From a bacterium BMS3Abin08 (GTDB lineage Bacteria; Nitrospirota; Thermodesulfovibrionia; Thermodesulfovibrionales; JdFR-85): DNA of 50,286 nucleotides. The stretch spans positions 1 through 50,286 of the forward strand of contig BDTA01000076.1 in NCBI GenBank assembly GCA_002897935.1, given 5' to 3'. Each line of letters begins with the position of its first letter. Position 1 is the stretch's first letter. Both the position numbers and the translations under genes were made by a program. This document shows positions 7,151-15,273 of this stretch, in pieces. Under the pieces are notes generated by a model. The model did not search any database and was not told the DNA's origin. It saw nothing but the letters and a program-made list of their open reading frames with translations.

Positions 7151-8241
7151 TGTAAGAATTTCCTGAAGAGATTTATATAACTTAAAAGATTCCCGCGGCC
7201 GGATTCCTTCCTTAGCCACAGCTTCATCGATATCTCCTGGAACTCTTTCCGGCTGAAGATACCATAGAGCTTCTCGATCTGTCCGTCATTCTTCAGGAAT
7301 GTCTCCTGGAGTTTTTTCATCAGAATAAACCTTGAGTAAAACCTCCCCCGCCAGAGCTTTCTGTAAAGGGACGGTTTCCTCCGGATCAATGCCTCTGCGG
7401 CAAACTGTCCTGATTTCATTGCGTAATAAATCCCCTCATAAACAAAGGGCATAACCTGACTTGCTGCATCCCCGACAAAAAGAACCCTGTTCTTTTGACA
7501 CAGACCCGCTTGCCAGAGGGGTACCCTGTATCCCCTCAGTTCGAGGTCATCGGTCACCTCGATGCCTGCCCTTCTTGCGAACCTTTCAAAGGACACCCTG
7601 GCCTCCCGGGGTCTCGCCGTGCCTGTCCCCACAGAGAGGGACCCTGTCTTTGGAAATATCCAGGAGTAAGTGCCGGGGGCATGATTATTCCCGAACCAGA
7701 ACTCGCAGGCATCCGAACTCCTGCCCCTTATTCCGGCGGAGAGGGTGTAGATGTAACCGGGATGCACTTCTCCAAGCGACCTCCTGACCCTTGAGTTGAC
7801 GCCATCAGCGGCGATGACAAAATCCGAGACGATCTCTTCCCTGACGCCGTTGACCGAGACCTCGGAGATAATGCGGTTGCCGTTCTCCCTCAGCGAGAGG
7901 AACGTGCCTTCGATAATGTGTGTGCCCTGCTCTTTGGCGATAGCCCTCAGCATGGGGTCGAATTTCACCCTCTCCACAACCGCAATGCTGCCCCCATGAA
8001 GAGGGATATCAATCCGTCTTCCGGAAGGGAAGTGGACCTTCAGGGCCTTTACCTCTTTGTAGGCGATCTCGAGGGGTATATCGAGGTCTTCCAATGCCCC
8101 GAAAGGTATACCGCCGCCGCAGGGCTTGTTGTGTTTCAGGTTGCTCTCAACGAGTATTGTCTCAATCCCGTTCCCTGAGAGGAACCTTGCAGCAGTTGCC
8201 CCTGCAGGTCCACCCCCGACAACAAGGACTTCTGAACGCAT
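7147..8241 (-). CDS. Geranylgeranyl reductase-family FAD oxidoreductase
   Basis: A FAD-dependent oxidoreductase of the geranylgeranyl reductase/digeranylgeranylglycerophospholipid reductase family. It has the dinucleotide motif VLVVGGGPAGATAA at the N-terminus, NKPCGGGIP with the family's conserved cysteine, VIAADGVNSRVRRSLG, and FVGDAASQVMPFVYEGI near residue 270. Members reduce isoprenoid double bonds on chlorophyll, lipids or quinones; the substrate here is unknown. I start at the ATG at 8241, placing the FAD motif at residue 5 as usual; an in-frame TTG at 8271 is the alternative. Its stop overlaps the TonB-like gene, implying translational coupling. Confidence 0.8.
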   Translation of the reverse strand: MRSEVLVVGGGPAGATAARFLSGNGIETILVESNLKHNKPCGGGIPFGALEDLDIPLEIAYKEVKALKVHFPSGRRIDIPLHGGSIAVVERVKFDPMLRAIAKEQGTHIIEGTFLSLRENGNRIISEVSVNGVREEIVSDFVIAADGVNSRVRRSLGEVHPGYIYTLSAGIRGRSSDACEFWFGNNHAPGTYSWIFPKTGSLSVGTGTARPREARVSFERFARRAGIEVTDDLELRGYRVPLWQAGLCQKNRVLFVGDAASQVMPFVYEGIYYAMKSGQFAAEALIRRKPSLYRKLWRGRFYSRFILMKKLQETFLKNDGQIEKLYGIFSRKEFQEISMKLWLRKESGRGNLLSYINLFRKFLH

Positions 8242-8277
8242 CCTGGATTTATCTATAGGAGCCTCTCGCAAAATTCT

Positions 8278-8397
8278 TTATTCCGTCACCCTGTGGCAAT
8301 GTCCTGAGCTGAGCGGGTGGACTGCAAAGGGGCTCCTTATTGGTTTAATGAGGTTGTTCACTGCCTTTAGAACGACTTTTTTCGAAGTCTTCTGCAT
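8278..8397 (-). CDS. Possible 39-residue basic small protein
   Basis: An ATG-to-TAA frame of 39 codons lies between the uspA-like gene and the flavoprotein gene, on their strand. The product is basic (MQKTSKKVVLKAVNN at the N-terminus). It ends 6 nt before an in-frame TTG that could start the flavoprotein. No convincing ribosome-binding site is visible, and frames of this size arise by chance, so this is only a candidate. Confidence 0.15.
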   Translation of the reverse strand: MQKTSKKVVLKAVNNLIKPIRSPFAVHPLSSGHCHRVTE

Positions 8398-8422
8398 CTT
8401 GCAGGAAGCCCGAAATGTGTTG

Positions 8423-8866
8423 TTACCCCTTAACCCTTACCGTCATTACAGGGCATTGGGCTTGTTTTATCACCTTCTCTGCAGTACTCCCGAAGAAGAG
8501 CCTGTCAAGGCCCTTTCTGCCGTGTGTACCGATCACAATGAGGTCAATACCCTTGTCCTCGGCAAAGTTGATTATCTCTTCATAAGGGACACCCTTCACG
8601 ACGACATACTCTACATCTTCAAATCCCCTCAGCTCTTCAATGTAGACCTTCTTGATCTCTTTTTCAGCCTCCGTCTTCATGTTTTTATAGAGATCGTCGA
8701 GGGTGACATGGGGCACATAGAGCCCGGAGGCCCTTGTAACTTCAAATATGACATGAAATATATAAAGTTTTGCCCCATACTTCTTTGCAAGGTCAACAGC
8801 GTAAGGGATTGCCTGGGCCGTTCCCTCCATAAAGTCGGTAGGGAAGAGAATCTTCTTAATCTCCAT
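8423..8866 (-). CDS. UspA-family universal stress protein
   Basis: A 147-residue single-domain Usp. It opens MEIKKILFPTDFMEG and contains the ATP-binding pattern GTHGRKGLDRLFFGSTAEKV (G-x2-G-x9-G-S type) followed by CPVMTVR. Usp proteins of this class bind ATP and act in stress survival; targets are usually unknown. The ATG at 8866 has AAGGAGG 6 nt upstream. The start lies inside the end of the galT-like gene (11-nt overlap), so the two are probably co-translated. Confidence 0.9.
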   Translation of the reverse strand: MEIKKILFPTDFMEGTAQAIPYAVDLAKKYGAKLYIFHVIFEVTRASGLYVPHVTLDDLYKNMKTEAEKEIKKVYIEELRGFEDVEYVVVKGVPYEEIINFAEDKGIDLIVIGTHGRKGLDRLFFGSTAEKVIKQAQCPVMTVRVKG

Positions 8867-9863
8867 CTGAAACCTCCTTAAGGTATTTTGCAGCATCCTC
8901 AGGGGATGTGCTTAGTGTGTACATGCCCGAGCCGAGTTCGAAACCGCTCAGCCTCCTTATCCTCGGCATAACCTCTATATGCCAGTGAAAGTCCTCACCA
9001 AGCGTATGCCACTGGTTTCTGCGGGGTATCCTGCTTGGTGCAGTATGAATGATGTAGTTGTAAGGAGGGTTGTTCAGCACTTTACGGAGTTTTTTAAGGG
9101 TAACGGTAAGTGTATAGGCAAGGTCGTTCTTTTCATCTTCGCTGATATCCCTGAATGAACACCTGTGGTGTATGGGGACAATCCAGACCTCAAAGGGAAA
9201 CCGTGCGGCAAAGGGGGCGAAAGTAAAAAAGTGTTCAGTCTTGAGAATTATCCTCTCATTAAGGCGTTCCTCTTCCCGCAGCAGATCACAGAAGATGCAC
9301 CTCTCCTTGTATTCATAATAGCGCTTGGAACCGTCGAGTTCTTCCTTGATGCGTTTTGGTATTACAGGTACGGCGGTTATAAGGGAGTGGGGATGGCCGT
9401 AGGTGTCAGCTGAGGGGAGGCCGTAGTTTTTGTGAATCATTATGTATCTGAGACGCGGGTCTTTTTCAAGCTCGAACATCCTCGTGAGGAATACATTAAT
9501 CACACGTCGCATCTGCTCCGGTCCGAGGTCTTCAGCCGGCCTGTCATGGTCGGGGGACTCTATGACTATCTCGTTTGTCCCGATCGAATTCATTTTGTCA
9601 TACATGCCCACGCCGTGCCTTCCAAGGTCTCCTTCAAGGGTGAATACACCGGCCGTGCGCTGTATTACCTTCACGCTCCAGTCTCCTTTGTCGTCAGAGA
9701 GTCTGTATATCTCCCGGGAGTTATCTTCGCTTTCACCGGGACAGAGCGTGCAGGGCCCGCCATGTCGGGTTTTTTCAGGGGGGGTGTAATCCTGCGGTTT
9801 TAGAGAACTGCTCAGGACAGAGACCCATCTGCCAAGCAGTGGTTCGCGCCTTAGTTCATTCAT
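8856..9863 (-). CDS. galT: GalT-like galactose-1-phosphate uridylyltransferase
   Basis: A 335-residue HIT-superfamily nucleotidyltransferase. It shows the zinc cysteines CTLC (38-41) and CIFC (about 192), the active-site HPH at 157-159 (His159 would carry the UMP), and the second histidine segment EDFHWHIEVMPR. GalT exchanges UMP between UDP-glucose and galactose-1-phosphate; relatives in this branch may use ADP-glucose or other sugar phosphates. The glutamine that normally follows in HPHxQ is leucine here (HPHSL, Leu161). The gene overlaps coaX upstream by 8 nt and uspA downstream by 11 nt. No other Leloir-pathway gene is present, so substrate assignment is uncertain. Confidence 0.8.
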   Translation of the reverse strand: MNELRREPLLGRWVSVLSSSLKPQDYTPPEKTRHGGPCTLCPGESEDNSREIYRLSDDKGDWSVKVIQRTAGVFTLEGDLGRHGVGMYDKMNSIGTNEIVIESPDHDRPAEDLGPEQMRRVINVFLTRMFELEKDPRLRYIMIHKNYGLPSADTYGHPHSLITAVPVIPKRIKEELDGSKRYYEYKERCIFCDLLREEERLNERIILKTEHFFTFAPFAARFPFEVWIVPIHHRCSFRDISEDEKNDLAYTLTVTLKKLRKVLNNPPYNYIIHTAPSRIPRRNQWHTLGEDFHWHIEVMPRIRRLSGFELGSGMYTLSTSPEDAAKYLKEVSDGD

Positions 9864-10605
9864 TTATGTTCCTCTCATAAATAAGCCTCAGACCTGAGAG
9901 CGTAAGATCGGGGACATGGTACACATTTCCCCTCAGAAGATCCTTTATATAAGTTGCGTTCCCGCCTGTCAGGACAACCTCCGAGGGACCTATAGTACCG
10001 GTAATTTCGGCTGCAAGTCGTTCAACAGCCCCGGCTGATCCATAAAGGACTCCTGAAATTATACTACTTTTTGTGTCATTACCTAAAGCCCCGGAGGGTA
10101 TGTCGAGGGTTACAAGGGGGAGTTCCCCCGTTTCCCTCTTAAGGCAGGTACACATCATTTCCATACCCGGCATGATTGCACCGCCGAGGAGGTTGGCCCT
10201 TTCATCCACTACTGTGAGAGTGGTTGCAGAACCACAGTCCACAACAATAACGTTCCCCTTTATCATATCGTAGGCTGCCACGGCATTGGCAATCCTGTCT
10301 GCACCGATCCTTCGGGGTTCCTCTATCAGGTATTTCAGGCCTGTGCGTATTCTGTAGTCCACCATCAACGGCCTGCAAGCCCCGAAGTTACTCAGGACAT
10401 CCGTGATTGTCCGGTTCAGGGAGGGTACAACGGAGGAGACGATTGAACCTGAGACCGGACGGCCCCGGATAATTCCCCTCAGCAGTTCCATGTAAAACGG
10501 CTTTCCCTTCAGGGGGTCTGTGGTGAGGGCGGTCCTGTCTGTTAACCCGTCTGCGAAGAGACCTATCTTTATGCTCGTGTTCCCTATGTCAACTGCTATG
10601 ATCAT
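9856..10605 (-). CDS. coaX: Type III pantothenate kinase
   Basis: A 249-residue CoaX: phosphate-binding AVDIGNTSIKIGLF at the N-terminus (Asp6), the GADRIANAVAAY motif with the catalytic aspartate (about 103), VVDCGSATTLTVVD (about 121-134) and GGAIMPG. It phosphorylates pantothenate in the first step of CoA synthesis; this class is feedback-insensitive and uses a monovalent cation. panC, which makes pantothenate, lies in the same window (35.3 kb) but is not linked. Its stop overlaps the galT-like start. Length is typical. Confidence 0.95.
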   Translation of the reverse strand: MIIAVDIGNTSIKIGLFADGLTDRTALTTDPLKGKPFYMELLRGIIRGRPVSGSIVSSVVPSLNRTITDVLSNFGACRPLMVDYRIRTGLKYLIEEPRRIGADRIANAVAAYDMIKGNVIVVDCGSATTLTVVDERANLLGGAIMPGMEMMCTCLKRETGELPLVTLDIPSGALGNDTKSSIISGVLYGSAGAVERLAAEITGTIGPSEVVLTGGNATYIKDLLRGNVYHVPDLTLSGLRLIYERNINE

Positions 10606-10765
10606 TGTCTGTTTTAACCCGGTGTGCGGATCCGGTGATAAGAAGACTTTGCGGTAATGGCCGGATGTTCACGTTTCCGGGAATGAGCAAGGGGTTAATC
10701 ATCCTGTTCCCGATACCGCCTTTGCCGGGTTTGAAATGGGTTTAAATTCCCGACCCCGCAGTAGT

Positions 10766-11608
10766 TTACAGGAGGTGTTCGATGTCGGCACTGTTTATGA
10801 GCACCTCCTCTGCGCCTTCCTTCCTGACCCTGAGAAAGCCCCTGCCGTCAATCCCGACGGCAACCCCTGAGATCTCTCCTTTGGCAGTCAGGACGCGTAC
10901 AGGGCTGTTGACCGTCCTGCTGAGGCCGCTCCACAGCCTTATGAGCCTGGAGGACGACACAAAGAGGTCGCCATAGAAGTTCGTGAAATGGCGGAGGATT
11001 TCCGATATCAACTCTCCCCTGTCGCTGGATTTCCCGGTTTCTGCCTTTATGCTTGTTATTTTCCCCGCAAGGTCCCCCGGGAATGCAGTTTCATCCATAT
11101 TGACATTGAGACCGATCCCGAGGATTAAAAAACTCAGAGAGTTCATCCTGAAGGCTGCCTCCGTAAGAACCCCTCCTATCTTCTTTCTGTCCCAGTAGAT
11201 ATCATTGGGCCATTTCGGCCAGGCAGGTCCTCCTGCCGTATCGGGGCTGCCGAAAGAAATCAGGCCATTCAGGGCCGTAACTACGGCGAGGGAGGCCGAA
11301 AGGGTGATAAGCTGTGGCGTAAAGTCCAGACCCCGGGGTCTCAAGAGGAGACTCATGTAAATATTGCTGTTGCCGGGTGAGAACCATGGCCTGCCACGTC
11401 TTCCCCTGCCCTTGTACTGTGAATCGGCAATTACGAGGGTTTTGTCAGGATAACCCTCTTCAGCAAGTTCTTTGGCAAGTCTGTTTGTCGAGGCCGTTGA
11501 CTCACAGAAGACTATCCTGAAATCCTTAATTTCTTCCTGAAAGGCTGCCAGGGATCGTAAATCGCTCGGCAATGATTCTCTTAAACCTCGGTGTGTATAT
11601 GAGATCAT
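10766..11608 (-). CDS. birA: Biotin--protein ligase, BirA catalytic type
   Basis: A 280-residue biotin-[acetyl-CoA-carboxylase] ligase without the N-terminal HTH, so a class I enzyme with no repressor function. Diagnostic motifs: GRGRRGRPW (67-75, biotinyl-AMP loop), KWPNDI (about 132-137), KKIGGVL (about 142-148), and a C-terminal SH3-like cap ending INSADIEHLL. It makes biotinyl-AMP and transfers biotin to carrier domains. The ATG at 11608 makes it overlap the upstream 86-residue gene by 83 nt; the first 30 residues are atypical, so the true start may be further downstream, but no better ATG/GTG is visible. Confidence 0.9.
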   Translation of the reverse strand: MISYTHRGLRESLPSDLRSLAAFQEEIKDFRIVFCESTASTNRLAKELAEEGYPDKTLVIADSQYKGRGRRGRPWFSPGNSNIYMSLLLRPRGLDFTPQLITLSASLAVVTALNGLISFGSPDTAGGPAWPKWPNDIYWDRKKIGGVLTEAAFRMNSLSFLILGIGLNVNMDETAFPGDLAGKITSIKAETGKSSDRGELISEILRHFTNFYGDLFVSSSRLIRLWSGLSRTVNSPVRVLTAKGEISGVAVGIDGRGFLRVRKEGAEEVLINSADIEHLL

Positions 11609-11786
11609 AGACTTCTTCCTTGTCCGGGAACAGATTCAGCACGGCCCTCTTTGTGTTGTTAAGGATAATAAAGGCTTCCTCAGGGCTGATCCCCTGTGTC
11701 TGCATAAGCAGGGCCTGGGCAAGGTCAACAATAACCCTCAGCCTCTTCATATTCCGTTCTTCTTCCTCTCTTAATCTCTCCATCAT
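11526..11786 (-). CDS. Conserved-looking 86-residue protein, unknown function
   Basis: A charged, mostly helical 86-residue protein (N-terminal ERLREEEERNMKRLRV, then VDLAQALLMQTQGISPEEAF and KRAVLNLFPDKEEVYDLIY). I recognise no named family. The gene is convincing because its ATG overlaps the nth stop as ATGA and its end overlaps birA, all on one strand, which points to a translationally coupled nth-orf-birA unit. No metal-binding or catalytic motif is evident. Confidence 0.7.
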   Translation of the reverse strand: MMERLREEEERNMKRLRVIVDLAQALLMQTQGISPEEAFIILNNTKRAVLNLFPDKEEVYDLIYTPRFKRIIAERFTIPGSLSGRN

Positions 11787-12409
11787 TTCCTCTTATCAGG
11801 CCATCGGCACTGATCATAAAGAATGCACTCCCCGCAGCGGGGATTCCCGGCAGTGCATGTCTCCCTTCCGTGAAGGATGGCAGCCAGGGTGAACTTTGTC
11901 CATGAATCCCGGGGGATTTTTTTCATCAGATCCTCTTCCACCCTGTCAGGGTTCCCGGATCCGGAAAGGCCCAGCCTGTTACTCACCCTCAGGACGTGGG
12001 TATCAACGGCTATTGCCTGTTTACCGAATGCAGAACCAAGGACGACATTTGCCGTTTTTCTTCCTACGCCGGGGAGTCTTGTAAGTTCCTCGAGTGTTTC
12101 AGGAACCCTTCCGTTAAATTCCTCAACAATTCCCTTACAGCAGTTTATTACCTGGCGGGCCTTGTTCCTGTAAAACCCGGTGGGTCTTATCTCCTGTTCA
12201 AGCTCGGATACGTCGGCATTTGCATAGTCGCCGGCTGTTTTGTACTTCCTGAAGAGTCTCTTCGTTACCTCGTTAACCCTTTTGTCCGTACACCGCGCAG
12301 AGAGAATAGTTGCAACAAGCAGCTCAAGGGGATTGCTGAAATTAAGAGCAATCCGGGGCTCCGGATATTTCTTGAAGAGTTCTTGAAGTATCTTCTTTAC
12401 GTCAGCCAT
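11783..12409 (-). CDS. nth: Endonuclease III
   Basis: A 208-residue base-excision DNA glycosylase/AP lyase. The helix-hairpin-helix LPGVGRKTANVVL holds the catalytic lysine (118); the catalytic aspartate is in AVDTHVLRVSNRLGL (136); the C-terminal cysteines 185, 192, 195 and 201 have the C-x6-C-x2-C-x5-C spacing of the [4Fe-4S] cluster. It removes oxidised pyrimidines and nicks the abasic site. Length matches E. coli Nth (211). It leads an overlapping gene set with the 86-residue protein and birA. Confidence 0.95.
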   Translation of the reverse strand: MADVKKILQELFKKYPEPRIALNFSNPLELLVATILSARCTDKRVNEVTKRLFRKYKTAGDYANADVSELEQEIRPTGFYRNKARQVINCCKGIVEEFNGRVPETLEELTRLPGVGRKTANVVLGSAFGKQAIAVDTHVLRVSNRLGLSGSGNPDRVEEDLMKKIPRDSWTKFTLAAILHGRETCTAGNPRCGECILYDQCRWPDKRK

Positions 12410-12451
12410 ACCGGATACCTGTAATATCCTTGCGCCGGAACCCGGGCGCTA

Positions 12452-13153
12452 TCACTCCTTCTTAAGAATCACGACCTCAATTTTACCCTTCAACGCCCCT
12501 GCAAACCTCTCCGCATCCGATTCAGTCCCGACAATGGACCCGTAATGCATGGGGATGGCAACCTTCGGGTGGATATCCAGGGCTGCCTGAACAGCCTCGT
12601 CAGCGGTCATTACATAGGTGCCGCTTACAGGCAGAAGGGCAACATCTATATCCTTGAATGTCTTCATTTCAGGAATATAGTCGGTATCTCCGGCTAAGTA
12701 GATCCTCCTGCCATCCACTGTGAATATATAGCCGACCCAGTTGCGGTCTCTGGGATGAAACTGCTTGTTTGTGTTATATGCGGGGACTGCCTCAATCAGG
12801 ACACCCTTGACCTCCAGCGTGTCGCCCGGTTTAACAGTCCTTATATTACCCGACAGCTTGTCGGCACAATCAGGGGTGGTGACGATCACGGTGTCTTCCT
12901 TCTGAATCCTCTTCACATCATCGGGAGAACAGTGGTCGTAATGATCGTGGGTAATGAGTATTATGTCGGCCCTGTCGGACTTTTTTAGTCTAAAGGGATC
13001 AGTGAAGACCGTCACGTCCCTACCTGCCACCTTAAAGGTGTCGTGTCCCAGCCAGTGGATGTTTTCGACCATTTTTGATACCTCCTTTGCAGACAATAGT
13101 CGTGTGGATACCGTGAGACTTAAAATCAGTATTATGAAATACCATCTTTTCAT
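12452..13153 (-). CDS. Secreted metallo-beta-lactamase-fold hydrolase, UlaG/YtkL-like
   Basis: A 233-residue protein with an N-terminal hydrophobic segment (WYFIILILSLTVSTRLL) that looks like a signal peptide or anchor. The metal site is clear: THDHYDHC (His69, His71, Asp73, His74), LAGDTDY and MHYG. This belongs to the UPF0173/UlaG-like group of MBL-fold hydrolases; the substrate is unknown. Export would be unusual for the UPF0173 branch, so a periplasmic role is inferred. Divergent from the small gene to its right; the 92-bp gap holds AT-rich sequence that could carry both promoters. Confidence 0.8.
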   Translation of the reverse strand: MKRWYFIILILSLTVSTRLLSAKEVSKMVENIHWLGHDTFKVAGRDVTVFTDPFRLKKSDRADIILITHDHYDHCSPDDVKRIQKEDTVIVTTPDCADKLSGNIRTVKPGDTLEVKGVLIEAVPAYNTNKQFHPRDRNWVGYIFTVDGRRIYLAGDTDYIPEMKTFKDIDVALLPVSGTYVMTADEAVQAALDIHPKVAIPMHYGSIVGTESDAERFAGALKGKIEVVILKKE

Positions 13154-13245
13154 ATACCCTTACCCTCCGGATATAGTATATTAAAATTATAGCAGAAAAC
13201 AGGGAGAGGTTACAGAGGGGTTGACGACACCCCTTTAGCAAGATC

Positions 13246-13476
13246 ATGTTCAGAAGGATAAAAGTCAGGGAATACTCAGGCGGGAGGAGTTCTGAGCGGC
13301 CTCAGGTGCTCTTCATAGATGATGAAGTTCTGGTGGTTGAGGTGATAGAGAGTTGGCTTGAGGAGGATTCTATTTTCAGGAAGAGAAAGAGGGTGTTCAG
13401 GGTGCGGGATACCCTGGACAGGAACTACCGTGTCCATTATGATTATGAGACGGGGCAATGGTATCTGAAGATCTGA
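13246..13476 (+). CDS. Small conserved-looking protein, unknown function
   Basis: A 76-residue protein with a short beta-rich pattern: RPQVLFIDDEVLVVEVIESW, KRVFRVRD and YDYETGQWYLKI. The order of elements (a strand with a basic/Pro start, V-x2-V-x3-W, then VYD...G-W-L) recalls DUF6504-type small proteins, but the match is weak. No cysteines and no membrane segment. It converges on the two-CW protein gene with only 21 nt between their stops. Confidence 0.55.
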   Translation: MFRRIKVREYSGGRSSERPQVLFIDDEVLVVEVIESWLEEDSIFRKRKRVFRVRDTLDRNYRVHYDYETGQWYLKI

Positions 13477-13497
13477 CCTTTATAAAAACCCCTTGAT

Positions 13498-13803
13498 TTA
13501 TTGCGGCCGGTATAACTGTCTCGGTTTCAGAAGACGGAACCTTGCAACTCCCTCTTCATCCTTCACCTTTATGAAAAAGTCACAGCTAAAGCAGAGAAGC
13601 CGCTTCTCTGCAAAGGTTCCTTGTACCTTCCCGTTGCATTGTGTGCCGGCTACCGTCCAACAGATCCTCCCACCGTTTTTACCACCATTAAGTCCATCAG
13701 CAGAGGTATCAACAGAAGCTGGACAGATACCAAGGCTTGATGTGTTAGGCCCACCGGATTCCCTCCCACACTTCATGAACTCCCAACAATTCGTCTTTTG
13801 CAT
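13498..13803 (-). CDS. Two-CW domain protein
   Basis: A 101-residue cysteine-rich protein with the pattern of the two-CW family: NCWEFMKCGRESGG near the N-terminus, LGICPAS, then GRICWTVAGTQCNGKVQGTF and LLCFSCDFF, and finally VKDEEGV. Seven cysteines, two of them in the CW pairs that name the family. These proteins occur mostly in Nitrospirota, deltaproteobacteria and other anaerobes, often near sensor or redox genes; function is unknown but metal binding is likely. The ATG at 13803 has AAGGAG 7 nt upstream. Confidence 0.85.
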   Translation of the reverse strand: MQKTNCWEFMKCGRESGGPNTSSLGICPASVDTSADGLNGGKNGGRICWTVAGTQCNGKVQGTFAEKRLLCFSCDFFIKVKDEEGVARFRLLKPRQLYRPQ

Positions 13804-13945
13804 CGGGGCTCTCCTTTTCGCTCTTAAGGCTTTAGAGACAGGAAAGGCATCTAATCCCACACGCTATATTATATTCATTATGTATTTAAAACTTCAAGAC
13901 ATTGGGAGAAACTCCCAATCCGCCCTTTGAGTCGTGGGTCAAATA

Positions 13946-14089
13946 GAGTCTGTGTATAAATTGCCGTTTTTTATTTTTGTCATACCCGAAGTCTGTAGTC
14001 GGGTATCCAGAAGTTATTGAAAAGACTGGATTCCCGCCCAACAGACCGCGGGAATGACGGCTCTATTGTTGAGTTTATACACAGACTCT
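13946..14089. repeat. Family-1 miniature element (copy B)
   Basis: 144 bp bounded by GAGTCTGTGTATAAA and TTTATACACAGACTCT, flanked by AAATA on both sides (13941-13945, 14090-14094). Its interior (CATACCCGAAG...GTCGGGTATCCAGAA, GAAAAGACTGGATTCC) is shared with copies at 16373 and 36309, forming a subfamily. It sits inside a larger repeated sequence whose uninterrupted, inverted counterpart lies at 19064-19100. Confidence 0.85.
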
Positions 14090-14139
14090 AAATAGAGGGC
14101 AGATGGGTCTATCGGCAGGTTTGGGCGCTGCGGGAGATT

Positions 14140-14194
14140 TAACATAACCGTAACAGAGGTTTCACAGTCCTGTAACAGATGGTAATGTAATATA
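14140..14194 (+). promoter_or_regulatory. Pho-box array upstream of pstS
   Basis: Four TNACA motifs repeat at an exact 11-bp period: TAACATAACCG (14140), TAACAGAGGTT (14151), TCACAGTCCTG (14162), TAACAGATGGT (14173). PhoB sites are direct 7-bp repeats with 4-bp spacers, the same period and a related sequence (CTGTAACA/CTGTCAT). An AT-rich TAATATAAA follows at about 14188 as a possible -10, replacing a -35 as in Pho promoters. pstS starts 39 nt downstream. Confidence 0.75.
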
Positions 14195-14232
14195 AACAAG
14201 TTGTAAAATAAAAAAACAAGAAGGAGGAACGT

Positions 14233-15252
14233 ATGAAGACTGTTGTAAGATTGCTTTTAGCTGCCATCTTTCTGTTTTCAATCGTCACAGTGGAAGCAGT
14301 GGAAGCAGCAGAGACACTGAACGGGGCCGGAGCCACATTTCCCTATCCCGTTTACTCTGCATGGGCATATGACTACAATAAGGTGACAGGTGTAAAGCTG
14401 AACTATCAGTCCATTGGATCCGGTGGTGGGCAGAGGCAGATTATTAACAGGACCGTAGACTTTGGCGCGTCCGATGCACCGCTCAAACCTGAGAAACTTG
14501 ACAAAGAACGACTCTTTCAGTTCCCTGCCGTTATCGGCGGAGTTGTTCCTGTTGTGAATATCCCGAAGATGAAATCCGGGACTTTGAGGCTTGATGCAGA
14601 TGCTCTCTGCAGGATCTTCCTGGGAGAGATAACTTATTGGAATGATGGTGAAATCAAAGGTATCAATCCCGGCCTGAAGCTCCCGAACAAGAAGATCACC
14701 ATAGTCCACAGGTCAGACGGTTCAGGGACAACGGCTATTTTTACCACCTACCTCAGTGATGCATGTCCTGCGTGGAAGGATAAGGTCGGAGCAGGAAAGG
14801 CCGTAAAGTGGCCTACAGGAATTGGCGGAAAGGGCAACGAAGGTGTCGCCAACTATGTAAAGAGGGTGAAATACTCCATCGGGTATGTAGAGTTTGCCTA
14901 TGCAAAGCAGAACAAACTCACATACATCCTCCTCAAGAACCCGGCCGGCAACTTTGTTGAGCCAAGCATTAAGAGCTTTCAGGATGCGGCTGCCTCGGGC
15001 AGTTTCGATCCTAAAAAGCACTTCTATCTCTGGCTTACCAATGCCCCCGGTGACAATGCATGGCCGATATCCGGTGCGACCTTTATACTCCTTGCAAGGG
15101 AGCAGCATGAGTCAAACAAGAATACAGTGAAGTTCTTTGACTGGGCCTTTAAAAACGGTGATGGCACAGCAGAGAGACTTGTCTATGTACCCCTGCCTGA
15201 TTCCCTGAAGAATACGATCAGGGCATACTGGAAAAAAGCAGGTATCTACTGA
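14233..15252 (+). CDS. pstS: Phosphate ABC transporter substrate-binding protein
   Basis: A 339-residue periplasmic phosphate-binding protein. The N-terminal hydrophobic segment (LLLAAIFLFSIVTVEAVEAA) is a signal peptide, followed by the family start LNGAGATFPYPVY, the phosphate-site segments SIGSGGGQRQI and FGASDAPL, and HRSDGSGTTAIFTTYL. It captures phosphate for PstCAB. AAGGAGG 5 nt before the ATG is strong. First gene of pstSCAB-phoU under the Pho-box array. A GC-rich stem-loop after its stop may make pstS mRNA more abundant than the rest. Confidence 0.95.
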   Translation: MKTVVRLLLAAIFLFSIVTVEAVEAAETLNGAGATFPYPVYSAWAYDYNKVTGVKLNYQSIGSGGGQRQIINRTVDFGASDAPLKPEKLDKERLFQFPAVIGGVVPVVNIPKMKSGTLRLDADALCRIFLGEITYWNDGEIKGINPGLKLPNKKITIVHRSDGSGTTAIFTTYLSDACPAWKDKVGAGKAVKWPTGIGGKGNEGVANYVKRVKYSIGYVEFAYAKQNKLTYILLKNPAGNFVEPSIKSFQDAAASGSFDPKKHFYLWLTNAPGDNAWPISGATFILLAREQHESNKNTVKFFDWAFKNGDGTAERLVYVPLPDSLKNTIRAYWKKAGIY

Positions 15253-15273
15253 TTTTCATTGAATATTTCCCCG

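Noticed and set aside
10606-10765. Gene or RNA between coaX and birA
   Set aside because: 160 bp without a sensible frame or stable terminator-like hairpin.
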